Made by a program: the position numbers and the translations under genes. This document shows positions 1 through 6,696 of a DNA stretch of 22,408 bases, piece by piece. The stretch covers positions 1 to 22,408 of IMG/VR virus record IMGVR_UViG_3300020172_004471; one strand, written 5' to 3'. Below the pieces are notes generated by a model. That model was not told the DNA's origin. It made no database searches and was given only the letters and a program-made list of their open reading frames with translations. Each line of letters starts with the position of its first letter. Position 1 is the first letter of the stretch. Source of the DNA: a virus.

Positions 1-437
1 CCTAAATTTCTATCAGGAGTTTTTTTAATAAATTCGATTGAAATACCATCAGATACTACATTACTGTTTCGTATTGACCTAACAATTGCAATTTCAGTTA
101 TTTTTTGTGCTGTTGACCTTACAATGACTTCAGATAATTGAGTATCACTCTCTTCAAGTATAATGTCTAAAGTTAAATCCGATGTTATGTTAATTTCTTT
201 TAAAAAATTAGAATAACCCATGTACGATGCGGTTATCTTATATTGTCCAGGTTTAACAGTTACTTTATATTCGGATTTTTCGTTTGAAATAGAGGAGTAT
301 GATGTACCGTCTATGTGTTTGAATATTATGTGGGAAAAATATATGTTTTCGGTTTTAGATTTTGTAAGACCACTTACATTTATTTGTCCAACGGCTAAGA
401 TTGGGATTAGTAGTAAAAATAGAAAAAATGATTTCAT
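1..437 (-). CDS. TonB-dependent outer-membrane receptor, N-terminal part (runs off the left edge)
   Basis: Reading the minus strand from the ATG at 437 gives 145 open codons to the edge. Residues 1-18 form a signal peptide (short basic start, Phe/Leu-rich core, AVGQ). Residues about 19-90 look like the carboxypeptidase-regulatory-like beta-sandwich found at the front of Bacteroidota SusC/TonB-dependent receptors (GTSYSSISNEKSEYKVTVKPG, then ASYMGY). The linker LSEVIV and the segment VSDGISIEFIKKTPDRNL follow, which is the usual start of the plug domain. Such receptors import large ligands across the outer membrane. In a phage genome this would be very unusual, so it could be captured host DNA, a phage surface-modifying protein using the same front domain, or a sign that the left edge is not phage. 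The plug and barrel are not visible here. Confidence 0.75.
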   Translation of the reverse strand, partial: MKSFFLFLLLIPILAVGQINVSGLTKSKTENIYFSHIIFKHIDGTSYSSISNEKSEYKVTVKPGQYKITASYMGYSNFLKEINITSDLTLDIILEESDTQLSEVIVRSTAQKITEIAIVRSIRNSNVVSDGISIEFIKKTPDRNL

Positions 438-542
438 GAAGTTATTTAAATTAGTTCCCTAATAACTATGGCATCGTTTCTATAAGTGGATTAACATTAT
501 ATTATGAAATCATTAAATTAATAACCATAAATAAATCTTCAT

Positions 543-929
543 TTATTTGGTCTCACTTGAGAGGTATTCGCACTCATATTCTTGACAAGTTTTTGGTCTA
601 ATGTCATACATAGAGCATGCTCTTACTTTTGTATTGTAGAAAATACATGGGAGTCTTGGATTATAAAAATCTACTCTAAATGCGGGGTATGACTCAGGTT
701 TTTGCCATGCAGACCTGTTTGGAAATAAAGTTTTTCCTTCTTCATAGTCCACAAAAACTTCTCGATAATTAACATCCCTACCTAATTTTTTAGATAGAGA
801 CTCAATAAATTCTTCGGCATCATAATGAGGCCCAATGATAAAATCTCTATCATCTAAAGTGCAACAACCCCCGTGTTGTCCTGGTACGCCATAGCATTTG
901 TTGCTACATATATTACAATCTGTTCCCAT
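543..929 (-). CDS. YkgJ-family cysteine-cluster protein
   Basis: The 128-residue product has nine cysteines in the YkgJ layout: C5, C8, C12, C22 and C23 in an N-terminal CxxCxxxC...CC cluster, then C95 (RLPCIFYN), C105 (RACSMYDIRPKTC) and C115/C120. This family is annotated as zinc- or iron-chelating; its reaction is not firmly known, and members often accompany protein-modification genes. The start at 929 lies directly after the tmRNA terminator (936-968), and the gene is followed by the receptor-like gene on the same strand after about 105 bp. A metal-binding role is an inference from the cysteine pattern. Confidence 0.8.
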   Translation of the reverse strand: MGTDCNICSNKCYGVPGQHGGCCTLDDRDFIIGPHYDAEEFIESLSKKLGRDVNYREVFVDYEEGKTLFPNRSAWQKPESYPAFRVDFYNPRLPCIFYNTKVRACSMYDIRPKTCQEYECEYLSSETK

Positions 930-935
930 AATAAA

Positions 936-968
936 AATAAAAAAAAAGGTTCACATCTCTGCGAACCT
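936..968 (-). terminator. Rho-independent terminator of the tmRNA gene
   Basis: On the minus strand, two bases past the tmRNA CCA end, there is a 9-bp stem (960-968 with 947-955, one G-U pair) closed by a GAGA tetraloop (956-959). A run of about eight T (946-939) follows. This is a textbook intrinsic terminator and separates the tmRNA from the YkgJ-type gene. Confidence 0.85.
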
Positions 969-969
969 G

Positions 970-1383
970 TGGTGGAGGTGGCGGGAATCGAACCCGCGTC
1001 TTACAATATTAACATAAACAGACTACACGTTTATTCAGTTAGTTCTCAACTGACAAATAAATGGTTCCTATTTTGACATCGTAACCAATAACTGTGTCGG
1101 GTTCACTTGTGTTGGAGTAGACCCCTGAACGAGACTCCTAATACATCTTCTGGTGGTATTACACCTTGAGTACTTCTGTTCCTAGGTTATATGTACATCG
1201 ACCCGAACGTTGTTCTGTACTAATTAAGCACCAACAACAACAGCTTCTCTAGTTAAACCTAAAGCAGCCATTTTAGCAAAAGTATTGCCGTTTGAATTTT
1301 TTCACCATAGATTTAAGTCATAGATGAATTCTGACTACGTGCCTGCTTACCCTAAGTACTGCAATCAATACCTGGACACCCCC
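970..1383 (-). ncRNA. ssrA: tmRNA (transfer-messenger RNA), complete
   Basis: The 3' end reads CGCGGGTTCGATTCCCGCC (T arm with a canonical TTCGATT loop), then CACCTCCACCA. The 5' end GGGGGTG (1383-1377) pairs with CACCTCC to make a 7-bp acceptor stem with G3-U70, the alanine identity pair. The RNA is about 414 nt. The mRNA-like part most likely resumes at GGC (1289-1287) and runs to TAA (1226-1224), giving a 21-residue tag that starts GNTFAKMAAL and ends EAVVVGA. tmRNA enters ribosomes stalled on broken mRNA, adds the tag and releases them, with SmpB as partner; no smpB gene is visible here. Cellular Bacteroidota tags, as I recall them, are about 9 residues (GENNYALAA type), so this one is long and lacks the usual LAA end. 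The resume codon was chosen as the only open frame that gives a tag of plausible length. Confidence 0.92.
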
Positions 1384-1403
1384 ATAATTTCAATGAACTG
1401 ATA

Positions 1404-1434
1404 CAAAGATAAGAATAAATATCGTAAAACCAAA
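1404..1434 (-). promoter_or_regulatory. Bacteroidota sigma-A-type promoter of the tmRNA
   Basis: On the minus strand there is TTTG (1434-1431), a 19-nt spacer, and TATCTTTG (1411-1404), a perfect match to the Bacteroidota TTTG / TAnnTTTG consensus. The predicted 5' end of the mature tmRNA (1383) is about 20 nt downstream, leaving a short leader for processing. This implies transcription by the host housekeeping holoenzyme. Confidence 0.8.
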
Positions 1435-1442
1435 CTGAAAGT

Positions 1443-1450
1443 GTATTTAT
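1443..1450 (+). promoter_or_regulatory. TATTTAT-type element (GTATTTAT) before the 1458 gene
   Basis: GTATTTAT ends 7 nt before the ATG at 1458. It is one of a recurring set of such elements in the window (see 4006, 8472, 15931, 17818) and is proposed as a phage promoter core. It abuts the divergent tmRNA promoter. Confidence 0.4.
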
Positions 1451-1457
1451 TAACAAT

Positions 1458-2498
1458 ATGGCATCATTTGAGACATTTATGGCTTTGAGAGATTACGTTA
1501 AAGGTAAAATCCAAAAATTTCAATTAGAAGATTCTGACTCAGACATTTATCATGTTAGAGAAGATAGGTCTAACCGTGGACAAAGCGTTATTAAAATAGG
1601 TTTTAATGATGATAAATTTTGGAAAAATGCGGGTTTAGGAGAAGATGATATTTGGTTTATGAAAATGATTAACTCTCCTTATTCAGATTATGAGTTTATG
1701 GATTCGTATAGTGTTACTGATGATTTTAGAAATGGGTATACCATTTTTGGGGAATTAAACGAGGATAACATTGAAAAGTTAAAACGAATATCAAGATACA
1801 TTTTTCCTAAAAAATTTGATTTGGAAAATGAAGAGTTCAGGTCAGATTTTGCAGATAAATTATTAACTTCATTTAAACGTGACACCCAAGATATTATTGA
1901 CGACTACCAAACCGAAAAAAATAGGGAAATGATGCAAACCGCACAAGAAAGGATTAATAAAGAACTGGTTGAATATTTTGATGAGTATGGGTTTAACTAT
2001 ATAGCCGATGACGAATTTACAACAACTGTTGCAAATCTTATAATGTTGTATATTAAAGAAAATGCAATACATGAACCACTTGCAAAATTTCTACCTAAAA
2101 TTTTCAGTTCAAATAATAATTCAATAGGCGGATGGCAAGAGAATAGTTATGAATATCAAGATTCTAAAAATTTTGATAGTGATTCATTCAACAATTATAC
2201 TGAACGTAAATTAGATGAAATAATTGAAAAGATTGAAGAAGGATATGACGGAGACTTTAACATTCAAGATTATGTTGATATGGTGGATAGAATTAGTAAA
2301 AAGTTTGAGGTTGGCAGATGGTATAACTTACCAAAAAAGAAAGACGTTAGATTTTATATTGAAAATTTTGAAATGAATCCAAATAAGGTTATCGTTAAAC
2401 TTTCTAAAGCACTTCAACAAAGAGAGTTAAAATTAAGTGAAGAGAATTTTTATCATCTACTTTATCAGCCAACATTATTTAATTTGGAAGAAATATAA
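1458..2498 (+). CDS. Hypothetical protein, 346 aa
   Basis: No family recognised. The product is soluble-looking, rich in Asp, Glu, Lys and aromatic residues, with no signal peptide or membrane segment. The middle (residues about 140-215) is predicted helical, with Gln/Glu-rich stretches. A small low-complexity patch (SSNNNSIGG and nearby Asn/Ser) lies near residue 220. It is transcribed divergently from the tmRNA and is followed after 20 bp by the M20-like peptidase, which has its own promoter-like sequence. The start is the first ATG, 7 nt after a GTATTTAT element. Its length and clean composition support a real gene. Confidence 0.8.
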   Translation: MASFETFMALRDYVKGKIQKFQLEDSDSDIYHVREDRSNRGQSVIKIGFNDDKFWKNAGLGEDDIWFMKMINSPYSDYEFMDSYSVTDDFRNGYTIFGELNEDNIEKLKRISRYIFPKKFDLENEEFRSDFADKLLTSFKRDTQDIIDDYQTEKNREMMQTAQERINKELVEYFDEYGFNYIADDEFTTTVANLIMLYIKENAIHEPLAKFLPKIFSSNNNSIGGWQENSYEYQDSKNFDSDSFNNYTERKLDEIIEKIEEGYDGDFNIQDYVDMVDRISKKFEVGRWYNLPKKKDVRFYIENFEMNPNKVIVKLSKALQQRELKLSEENFYHLLYQPTLFNLEEI

Positions 2499-2515
2499 TT
2501 TTTTCTTATCTTTGT
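2482..2515 (+). promoter_or_regulatory. Bacteroidota-type promoter of the M20-like peptidase gene
   Basis: TATCTTTG at 2508-2515 matches the TAnnTTTG element, and a TTTG about 20 nt upstream (end of the previous gene) could serve as the -33 box. TATCTTTG ends only 3 nt before the ATG at 2519, so the transcript would be leaderless or nearly so. Confidence 0.6.
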
Positions 2516-2518
2516 GGT

Positions 2519-3361
2519 ATGACACAAAATATAGACTTACTAAAAGAAGTTCTTAGCGTTCCTAGTAAAACATACAAAGAAGACCTTATGGTCGAATTCT
2601 TGGTTAATTGGTTGACTGAGAATAACATTGAACACTACGTAGATAAACATAAAAATGTTTATGCAACAAAAAAAGAAAATTCTGAATTACCAGAAGATTT
2701 TCATTTTCCATGTGTAATTGCTCATACAGATACAGTTCATGAGTTAGATACAATTCTTATTCGTGAAGAACAATTACCAAATGCTCAAGGGAATATTAAA
2801 GATGCTTTAAAGGCATATAATCATCACGGATTACCAACAGGTATTGGTGGAGATGACAAATGTGGTGTTTTCGCTTGTTTAACCTTACTTAAAGAATTAC
2901 CGTACTTAAAGGCATCATTTTTTGTTTCTGAAGAAACAGGATGTCACGGTTCAAAAAAGGCAGATGAATCATTCTTTGAGAATGTTGGATATGGAATCCA
3001 ATTTGACGCACCAGAAAATTGGATGATTACAGAAAAATGTTTTGGGCAAGTATTGTTTGACAGAGATAGTGAATTCTTTGAAAAAGTTGATAAAGTTTTA
3101 ACTGAGGGTATGGTTAATGAAGACATGCAATACATGGTTCACCCTTATACTGATGTATATGCTTTGAGAAACAAATTTAGCTTCTCTTGTATTAATTTTT
3201 CAATTGGATATTACGATTATCACACTAAAAATGAATATGTTGTAATTGAAGATGTTTTTAATGGAATTGAAATGGGTAGAAAAATGATTTCTGAATTAGG
3301 GTATAAATTACACTACAAAGAATTAGTACAATATGACCCAATGAAAAGGTATGTTATATAA
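2519..3361 (+). CDS. M20-like zinc aminopeptidase/deacylase
   Basis: The 280-residue product keeps the co-catalytic zinc peptidase set of the M20/M28 clan in order: H69-x-D71 (VIAHTDTVHE), the Asp pair D112/D113 (GIGGDDKCG), the E138/E139 pair (VSEETGCHGS), D163 (QFDAPEN) and a C-terminal His, H235 (YYDYHTKNEY). It is shorter than cellular M20 enzymes such as PepT (about 400 aa), and no clear dimerisation (lid) domain is visible. It probably trims small peptides or N-acyl amino acids in the cytoplasm. It ends in an 8-bp convergent overlap with the HEXXH-type gene at 3354. Its neighbours (tmRNA, Clp unfoldase) suggest peptide turnover, but this is inference. Confidence 0.8.
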   Translation: MTQNIDLLKEVLSVPSKTYKEDLMVEFLVNWLTENNIEHYVDKHKNVYATKKENSELPEDFHFPCVIAHTDTVHELDTILIREEQLPNAQGNIKDALKAYNHHGLPTGIGGDDKCGVFACLTLLKELPYLKASFFVSEETGCHGSKKADESFFENVGYGIQFDAPENWMITEKCFGQVLFDRDSEFFEKVDKVLTEGMVNEDMQYMVHPYTDVYALRNKFSFSCINFSIGYYDYHTKNEYVVIEDVFNGIEMGRKMISELGYKLHYKELVQYDPMKRYVI

Positions 3362-4001
3362 AATTTTCTAACTTATCAATGTGACGTTTAACCATCGGGT
3401 GGTCTTGAATATCCTCATATTCGGCCCCCGATTTTTTTATTTCTTTAATGCCGTTAACAATTTGAAATAAATGTCCTCTAACCATTCTTGATGCGGATGG
3501 GTAATTCTCAATGTAGGGTGATAACGAGAATAATTTTTTCGCCACTTCAATTGGTATCCCTAATTTAATCACAATTTTGGCAACCATATTCTTAGCAAAT
3601 TCATCCGCGTCTAATTCCATTTTCCAGTATTGGTCAGCAAGAGCCTCGAAATCCTCCAAGTCAAATTCTGTTAATGGGTTTGGCATTTTCATATCACGAA
3701 TTTGATGTTCGTGCCTAATCTCATGGAATACTGTATAAAGAAAGTCCCCTATAGTTGACATTTGTGATGGTGCGCAAATTATAACTTGGTCTCGAGTTCT
3801 AACACCTGAAAACCCTGCAAAACAAGAATTAAGAAATTTAATGTTGATATTATTTGTTCTAATATAATCGGATACAAAATTACCAATCACTGGTACTTTG
3901 GATTTAAACTCACTTGGAAATTGAGTTTGAAATTGGTCCATTAACCTGTTAAGATTTGATTTGGTTTTAACCTCATCATTTTCTTTAATTAAATTTCTCA
4001 T
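3354..4001 (-). CDS. Zincin-like metallopeptidase domain protein (HEIRH)
   Basis: The 215-residue product carries HEIRH at residues 93-97, an HEXXH zinc site, preceded by a hydrophobic strand-helix (TIGDFLYTVF). A possible third ligand lies in the helix MELDADEFAKNMV (E129 or D131), which recalls the ImmA/IrrE layout. No signal peptide is present, so it probably acts in the cytoplasm. It lies downstream of clpC on the same strand but is separated from it by a terminator and starts 4 nt after a GTATTTAT element, so it is its own unit. The family assignment is by motif only; it could be a structural protein that merely keeps a zincin fold. Confidence 0.7.
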   Translation of the reverse strand: MRNLIKENDEVKTKSNLNRLMDQFQTQFPSEFKSKVPVIGNFVSDYIRTNNINIKFLNSCFAGFSGVRTRDQVIICAPSQMSTIGDFLYTVFHEIRHEHQIRDMKMPNPLTEFDLEDFEALADQYWKMELDADEFAKNMVAKIVIKLGIPIEVAKKLFSLSPYIENYPSASRMVRGHLFQIVNGIKEIKKSGAEYEDIQDHPMVKRHIDKLENFI

Positions 4002-4005
4002 ACAT

Positions 4006-4013
4006 ATAAATAC
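4006..4013 (-). promoter_or_regulatory. TATTTAT-type element (GTATTTAT) before the HEIRH gene
   Basis: On the minus strand GTATTTAT ends 4 nt before the ATG at 4001. It follows the T-run of the clpC terminator directly, so termination of one unit and the proposed start of the next are packed into about 35 bp. Confidence 0.45.
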
Positions 4014-4042
4014 AAAAAAAGGGGGAAATAAATCCCCCTTTT
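4014..4042 (-). terminator. Rho-independent terminator after clpC
   Basis: AAAAGGGGG (4017-4025) pairs with CCCCCTTTT (4034-4042) around an 8-nt A/T loop. On the minus strand seven T (4020-4014) follow the stem. It lies 2 bp past the clpC stop codon. Confidence 0.85.
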
Positions 4043-4044
4043 AA

Positions 4045-6057
4045 TTATCGTCCTTTTTTCACAACCTTAACCTCGTCATTCTCAACTTTGATGTTGTAAG
4101 TTTTACCCTCAACCATCTTTCCTGTTAGAACTTCTTCAGATAACAAATCCTCAACTTTGTCTTGGATTGCTCTCTTAAGTGGCCTCGCTCCGTACATCTC
4201 GTCAAATCCAATCTTAGCCAAATAATCAACTAAAGTGTCATCAAAGTTTAAAGTGTACTTCATGTCCTTAAGACGTTTACCTAATTTCGACAATTCAATC
4301 ACAGTGATTTTCTTGATGTCCTCAGGAGTTAATGAGTTGAACACAATTGTATCGTCGATACGATTGATGAATTCAGGAGAGAAAAATTTCTTCATCTCTT
4401 TCATTAACACTTCTTTTTTGGCCTCCTCGTTAGCGTAAGGACTATTTGAGAAACCAATACCTGTACCAAAGTCTTGTAACTTCTTCACACCTAAGTTTGA
4501 AGTTAAGATGATTAAAGTATTCTTGAAGTTAATCTTTCTACCTAAACTATCTGTAACGTGACCGTCATCCAAGATTTGAAGTAAGATAGTAAACACATCT
4601 TTGTGAGCTTTTTCCACCTCATCAAACAAGATAACTGAATATGGTTTGTTCTTAACTTTTTCAGTCAATAAACCACCTTCTTCGTATCCAACATAACCTG
4701 GAGGGGCTCCAACCAATTTAGAGATACTGTGTTTCTCTTGGTACTCAGACATATCCACACGGATAAGTGAATCTTCAGAACCAAACATCTCTTTTGCCAA
4801 TTGTTTGGCTAAGTGAGTTTTACCAACACCTGTTGAACCTAAGAACACAAATGAACCAATCGGACGGTTTGGGTCCTTAATACCTAAACGGTTTCTCTTG
4901 ATAGATTTTGCAATCTTAACGACCGCATCGTCCTGACCAATTACTTTACCAATCAATTCTTTATCCAAGTTCAACAACGCCTTAGTGTCATCAACACTCA
5001 TCTTACTTACAGGAATCTTAACCATGTTTGAAACAACTTCATAAACATTATCCAATGAGATAATTTGTTTGTTTTCTAACATAGAATCTTCAAACTTACG
5101 TTTTTCAACTTCTAATTTGTCTAATACTTTTTTCTCCTTGTCTCTTAACTGAGCAGCTTGTTCGTAGTTTTGTTTTTTAACTACGTCAATCTTTTGTTGT
5201 CTAATGTCTGCAGCCGCTTTCTTCAAAAGTTCAATAGATTCAGGAACTTTAAGTTCGGTTTGCATACGAGCTCCAACCTCATCCAAGATATCAAATGCCT
5301 TATCAGGGAACTCACGGTCTGTGATGTAACGGTCAGCCAATTTAACACAAGCTTCGATTACTTCATCACTATAAGTCACCTTGTGATAAGACTCATACTT
5401 ATCACGTATATTTTTAAGGATTTGGATTGTCTCGTCAACGGTAGACGCGTCCACAATTACTTTTTGGAATCTACGTTCCAATGCTCCGTCTTTTTCGATG
5501 TTCTTACGGAACTCATCAAGAGTTGTTGCTCCGATGATTTGAATCTCACCACGAGACAATGCTGGTTTGAAAATATTAGAACCATCCATTGAACCTGAAG
5601 AGTTACCAGAACCAACCAAGGTATGTACCTCATCAATAAAGACAATGATTTGTGGGTTGGCAGTAAGTTCTTCAATAATAACTTTCATTCTTTCTTCAAA
5701 TTGTCCACGGTATTTTGTACCTGCAACAACTGAAGTTAAGTCAAGATTAACTAATCTTTTGTCCACTAAATTACGGGGACATTCACCACTTACAATCTTC
5801 ATAGCTAAACCTTCAACAATCGCGGTTTTACCACAACCAGGTTCACCAATGATAATTGGATTGTTCTTCTTTCTACGAGATAAAATCTGAGCGATTCTTA
5901 AAATCTCTTTGTCACGACCAATAACAGGGTCTAACTTACCTTCTTCTGCAAGTTTATTTAAGTCTCGACTAAAGTTGTCTAAAACAGGAGTACTGCTATC
6001 AGACTGCTTTTGTTTTTTACTCATCATTTTGTCGTCGTCGTCCATTAAGTCATTCAT
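4045..6057 (-). CDS. clpC: ClpC/ClpA-type AAA+ unfoldase lacking the N-domain
   Basis: The 670-residue product is a two-ring Hsp100 ATPase. NBD1 has Walker A GEPGCGKT (71-78), Walker B IIVFIDEVH (137-145), GATT sensor (176-179) and ERRF arginines (about 194-197). A short middle domain at about 288-321 contains a UVR-like motif (NYEQAAQLRDKEKK). NBD2 has GSTGVGKT (407-414) and VILFDEVEKAH (475-485). An IGF tripeptide at 534-536 sits where ClpA and ClpC carry the loop that docks into ClpP, so it is a ClpP-partner unfoldase and not a ClpB disaggregase. Bacterial ClpC is about 810-850 aa; the missing part is the N-terminal adaptor-binding repeat domain, replaced by an acidic/Lys/Gln-rich tail of about 25 residues. 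No clpP is seen, so it presumably uses host ClpP. It is divergent from the UVR protein gene. Confidence 0.93.
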   Translation of the reverse strand: MNDLMDDDDKMMSKKQKQSDSSTPVLDNFSRDLNKLAEEGKLDPVIGRDKEILRIAQILSRRKKNNPIIIGEPGCGKTAIVEGLAMKIVSGECPRNLVDKRLVNLDLTSVVAGTKYRGQFEERMKVIIEELTANPQIIVFIDEVHTLVGSGNSSGSMDGSNIFKPALSRGEIQIIGATTLDEFRKNIEKDGALERRFQKVIVDASTVDETIQILKNIRDKYESYHKVTYSDEVIEACVKLADRYITDREFPDKAFDILDEVGARMQTELKVPESIELLKKAAADIRQQKIDVVKKQNYEQAAQLRDKEKKVLDKLEVEKRKFEDSMLENKQIISLDNVYEVVSNMVKIPVSKMSVDDTKALLNLDKELIGKVIGQDDAVVKIAKSIKRNRLGIKDPNRPIGSFVFLGSTGVGKTHLAKQLAKEMFGSEDSLIRVDMSEYQEKHSISKLVGAPPGYVGYEEGGLLTEKVKNKPYSVILFDEVEKAHKDVFTILLQILDDGHVTDSLGRKINFKNTLIILTSNLGVKKLQDFGTGIGFSNSPYANEEAKKEVLMKEMKKFFSPEFINRIDDTIVFNSLTPEDIKKITVIELSKLGKRLKDMKYTLNFDDTLVDYLAKIGFDEMYGARPLKRAIQDKVEDLLSEEVLTGKMVEGKTYNIKVENDEVKVVKKGR

Positions 6058-6114
6058 GTGTTTCTATATTTAGTTTACAAAGTAATATCAAATATTGGAC
6101 TTCTCCAAATGTTT

Positions 6115-6158
6115 TGACAAATTGTCAGGTTATAATTATTTCACCTGACATCTTGACA
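6115..6158. promoter_or_regulatory. TGACA half-site array, candidate operator between clpC and the UVR gene
   Basis: Four TGACA half-sites lie in 44 bp. TGACAA-A-TTGTCA at 6115-6127 is a near-perfect palindrome. Overlapping it, TGTCAGGT (6123-6130) and ACCTGACA (6143-6150) form an 8-bp inverted repeat with a 12-nt spacer. A further TGACA is at 6154-6158. The spacing suggests a dimeric regulator or a leader hairpin in the clpC transcript. It does not match CIRCE or the CtsR heptad repeat. Confidence 0.45.
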
Positions 6159-6191
6159 TTAAGATTCAGTTGGTATATTATTTGAATACAA

Positions 6192-6199
6192 CAAAGATA
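6192..6199 (-). promoter_or_regulatory. Possible -7 element for clpC (TATCTTTG)
   Basis: TATCTTTG on the minus strand is identical to the -7 boxes before the tmRNA and the M20-like peptidase gene. No good TTTG lies at the expected -33 distance, so this is weaker. If used, the clpC leader would be about 125 nt and would contain the whole TGACA array. Confidence 0.35.
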
Positions 6200-6230
6200 A
6201 CAAATAAATCTTAATAAAAAAATAAAAATT

Positions 6231-6611
6231 ATGTTTGGAAACAGAAGAAACTACAATGACATCTTTAGAGCATTCGATGAAATGTTCTCTCATTTCGATT
6301 TACCACAAGGGGAATGGAAATCACAAAGTAGAGTATCTGATGATGGTACGATAAAAGTAACAACTTATTATAGAGGAGAAGACTCATCTAAAGAAACAGG
6401 AGGATTAGAATCTTTAAAATCTCAACTTGAAAAAGCTATTGAGAATGAAGATTTTGAATCTGCGGTTAAACTTAGAGACCAAATCAAAAACTTTGAAAAA
6501 AATCAAAAATCTATTGAGAAACTTGAATCGGAATTAAAGAAGTCAATTGAAAACCAAGAGTTTGAAAAATCAATTCAACTTAGAGACCAAATCAAAAACT
6601 TGAAAAAGTAA
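6231..6611 (+). CDS. Double-UVR-motif protein, possible Clp adaptor
   Basis: The 126-residue product has an N-terminal part (about 1-55) beginning FGNRRNYNDIFRAFDEMF, then two tandem UVR motifs at about 62-90 and 97-125. Each has the pattern LE..L..A/SIEN..FE.A/SI.LRDQIKN. UVR motifs mediate UvrB-UvrC contact and also occur in ClpC middle domains and in McsA, the ClpC-linked activator of Gram-positive bacteria. McsA zinc-finger cysteines are absent here; there is no Cys at all. The two motifs share an identical 23-nt DNA stretch (6471-6493 and 6579-6601), which points to recent tandem duplication. Divergence from a clpC whose middle domain also has a UVR motif suggests a direct partner, as an adaptor or regulator. 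This is inference. Confidence 0.75.
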   Translation: MFGNRRNYNDIFRAFDEMFSHFDLPQGEWKSQSRVSDDGTIKVTTYYRGEDSSKETGGLESLKSQLEKAIENEDFESAVKLRDQIKNFEKNQKSIEKLESELKKSIENQEFEKSIQLRDQIKNLKK

Positions 6612-6615
6612 AACT

Positions 6616-6645
6616 AACCCTCACTTCGGTGGGGGTTTTGTTTTA
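6616..6645 (+). terminator. Rho-independent terminator after the UVR gene
   Basis: AACCCTCAC (6616-6624), loop TTCG, and GTGGGGGTT (6629-6637) form a 9-bp stem with one wobble pair, followed by TTGTTTT. It lies 5 bp past the stop codon. The rest of the gap to 6697 shows nothing recognisable. Confidence 0.85.
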
Positions 6646-6696
6646 TACTACTTAACACTATTAGTTTATAAAATTGTTAGTATCATTGAATCGTAA

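Noticed and set aside
220-462. Plus-strand open frame of 80 codons at the left edge
   Set aside because: The minus strand has a longer edge-open frame with a signal peptide and recognisable receptor domains; the plus frame has no features.
970-1000. Prophage or island attachment site in the tmRNA 3' end
   Set aside because: The ssrA 3' end is a common integration site, but there is no integrase and no second copy of the T-arm/CCA segment in the window, and T4-like phages do not integrate.
970-1060. A stand-alone tRNA gene on the minus strand
   Set aside because: The T arm and CCA end are present, but the 5' acceptor partner is 400 nt away with a tag reading frame between, so it is the tRNA-like part of tmRNA.
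873-1076. Plus-strand open frame containing VEVAGIEPAS
   Set aside because: It is the antisense translation of the tmRNA 3' end. The VEVAGIEPA string is a well-known false protein made from tRNA/tmRNA T-arm sequence.
5158-5592. Plus-strand open frame of 144 codons within clpC
   Set aside because: It lies wholly antisense to conserved ATPase coding sequence and has no recognisable domain.
6100-6200. CtsR or CIRCE heat-shock operator before clpC
   Set aside because: The sites are TGACA-based palindromes; neither the GGTCAAA tandem heptad nor the TTAGCACTC/GAGTGCTAA repeat is present.
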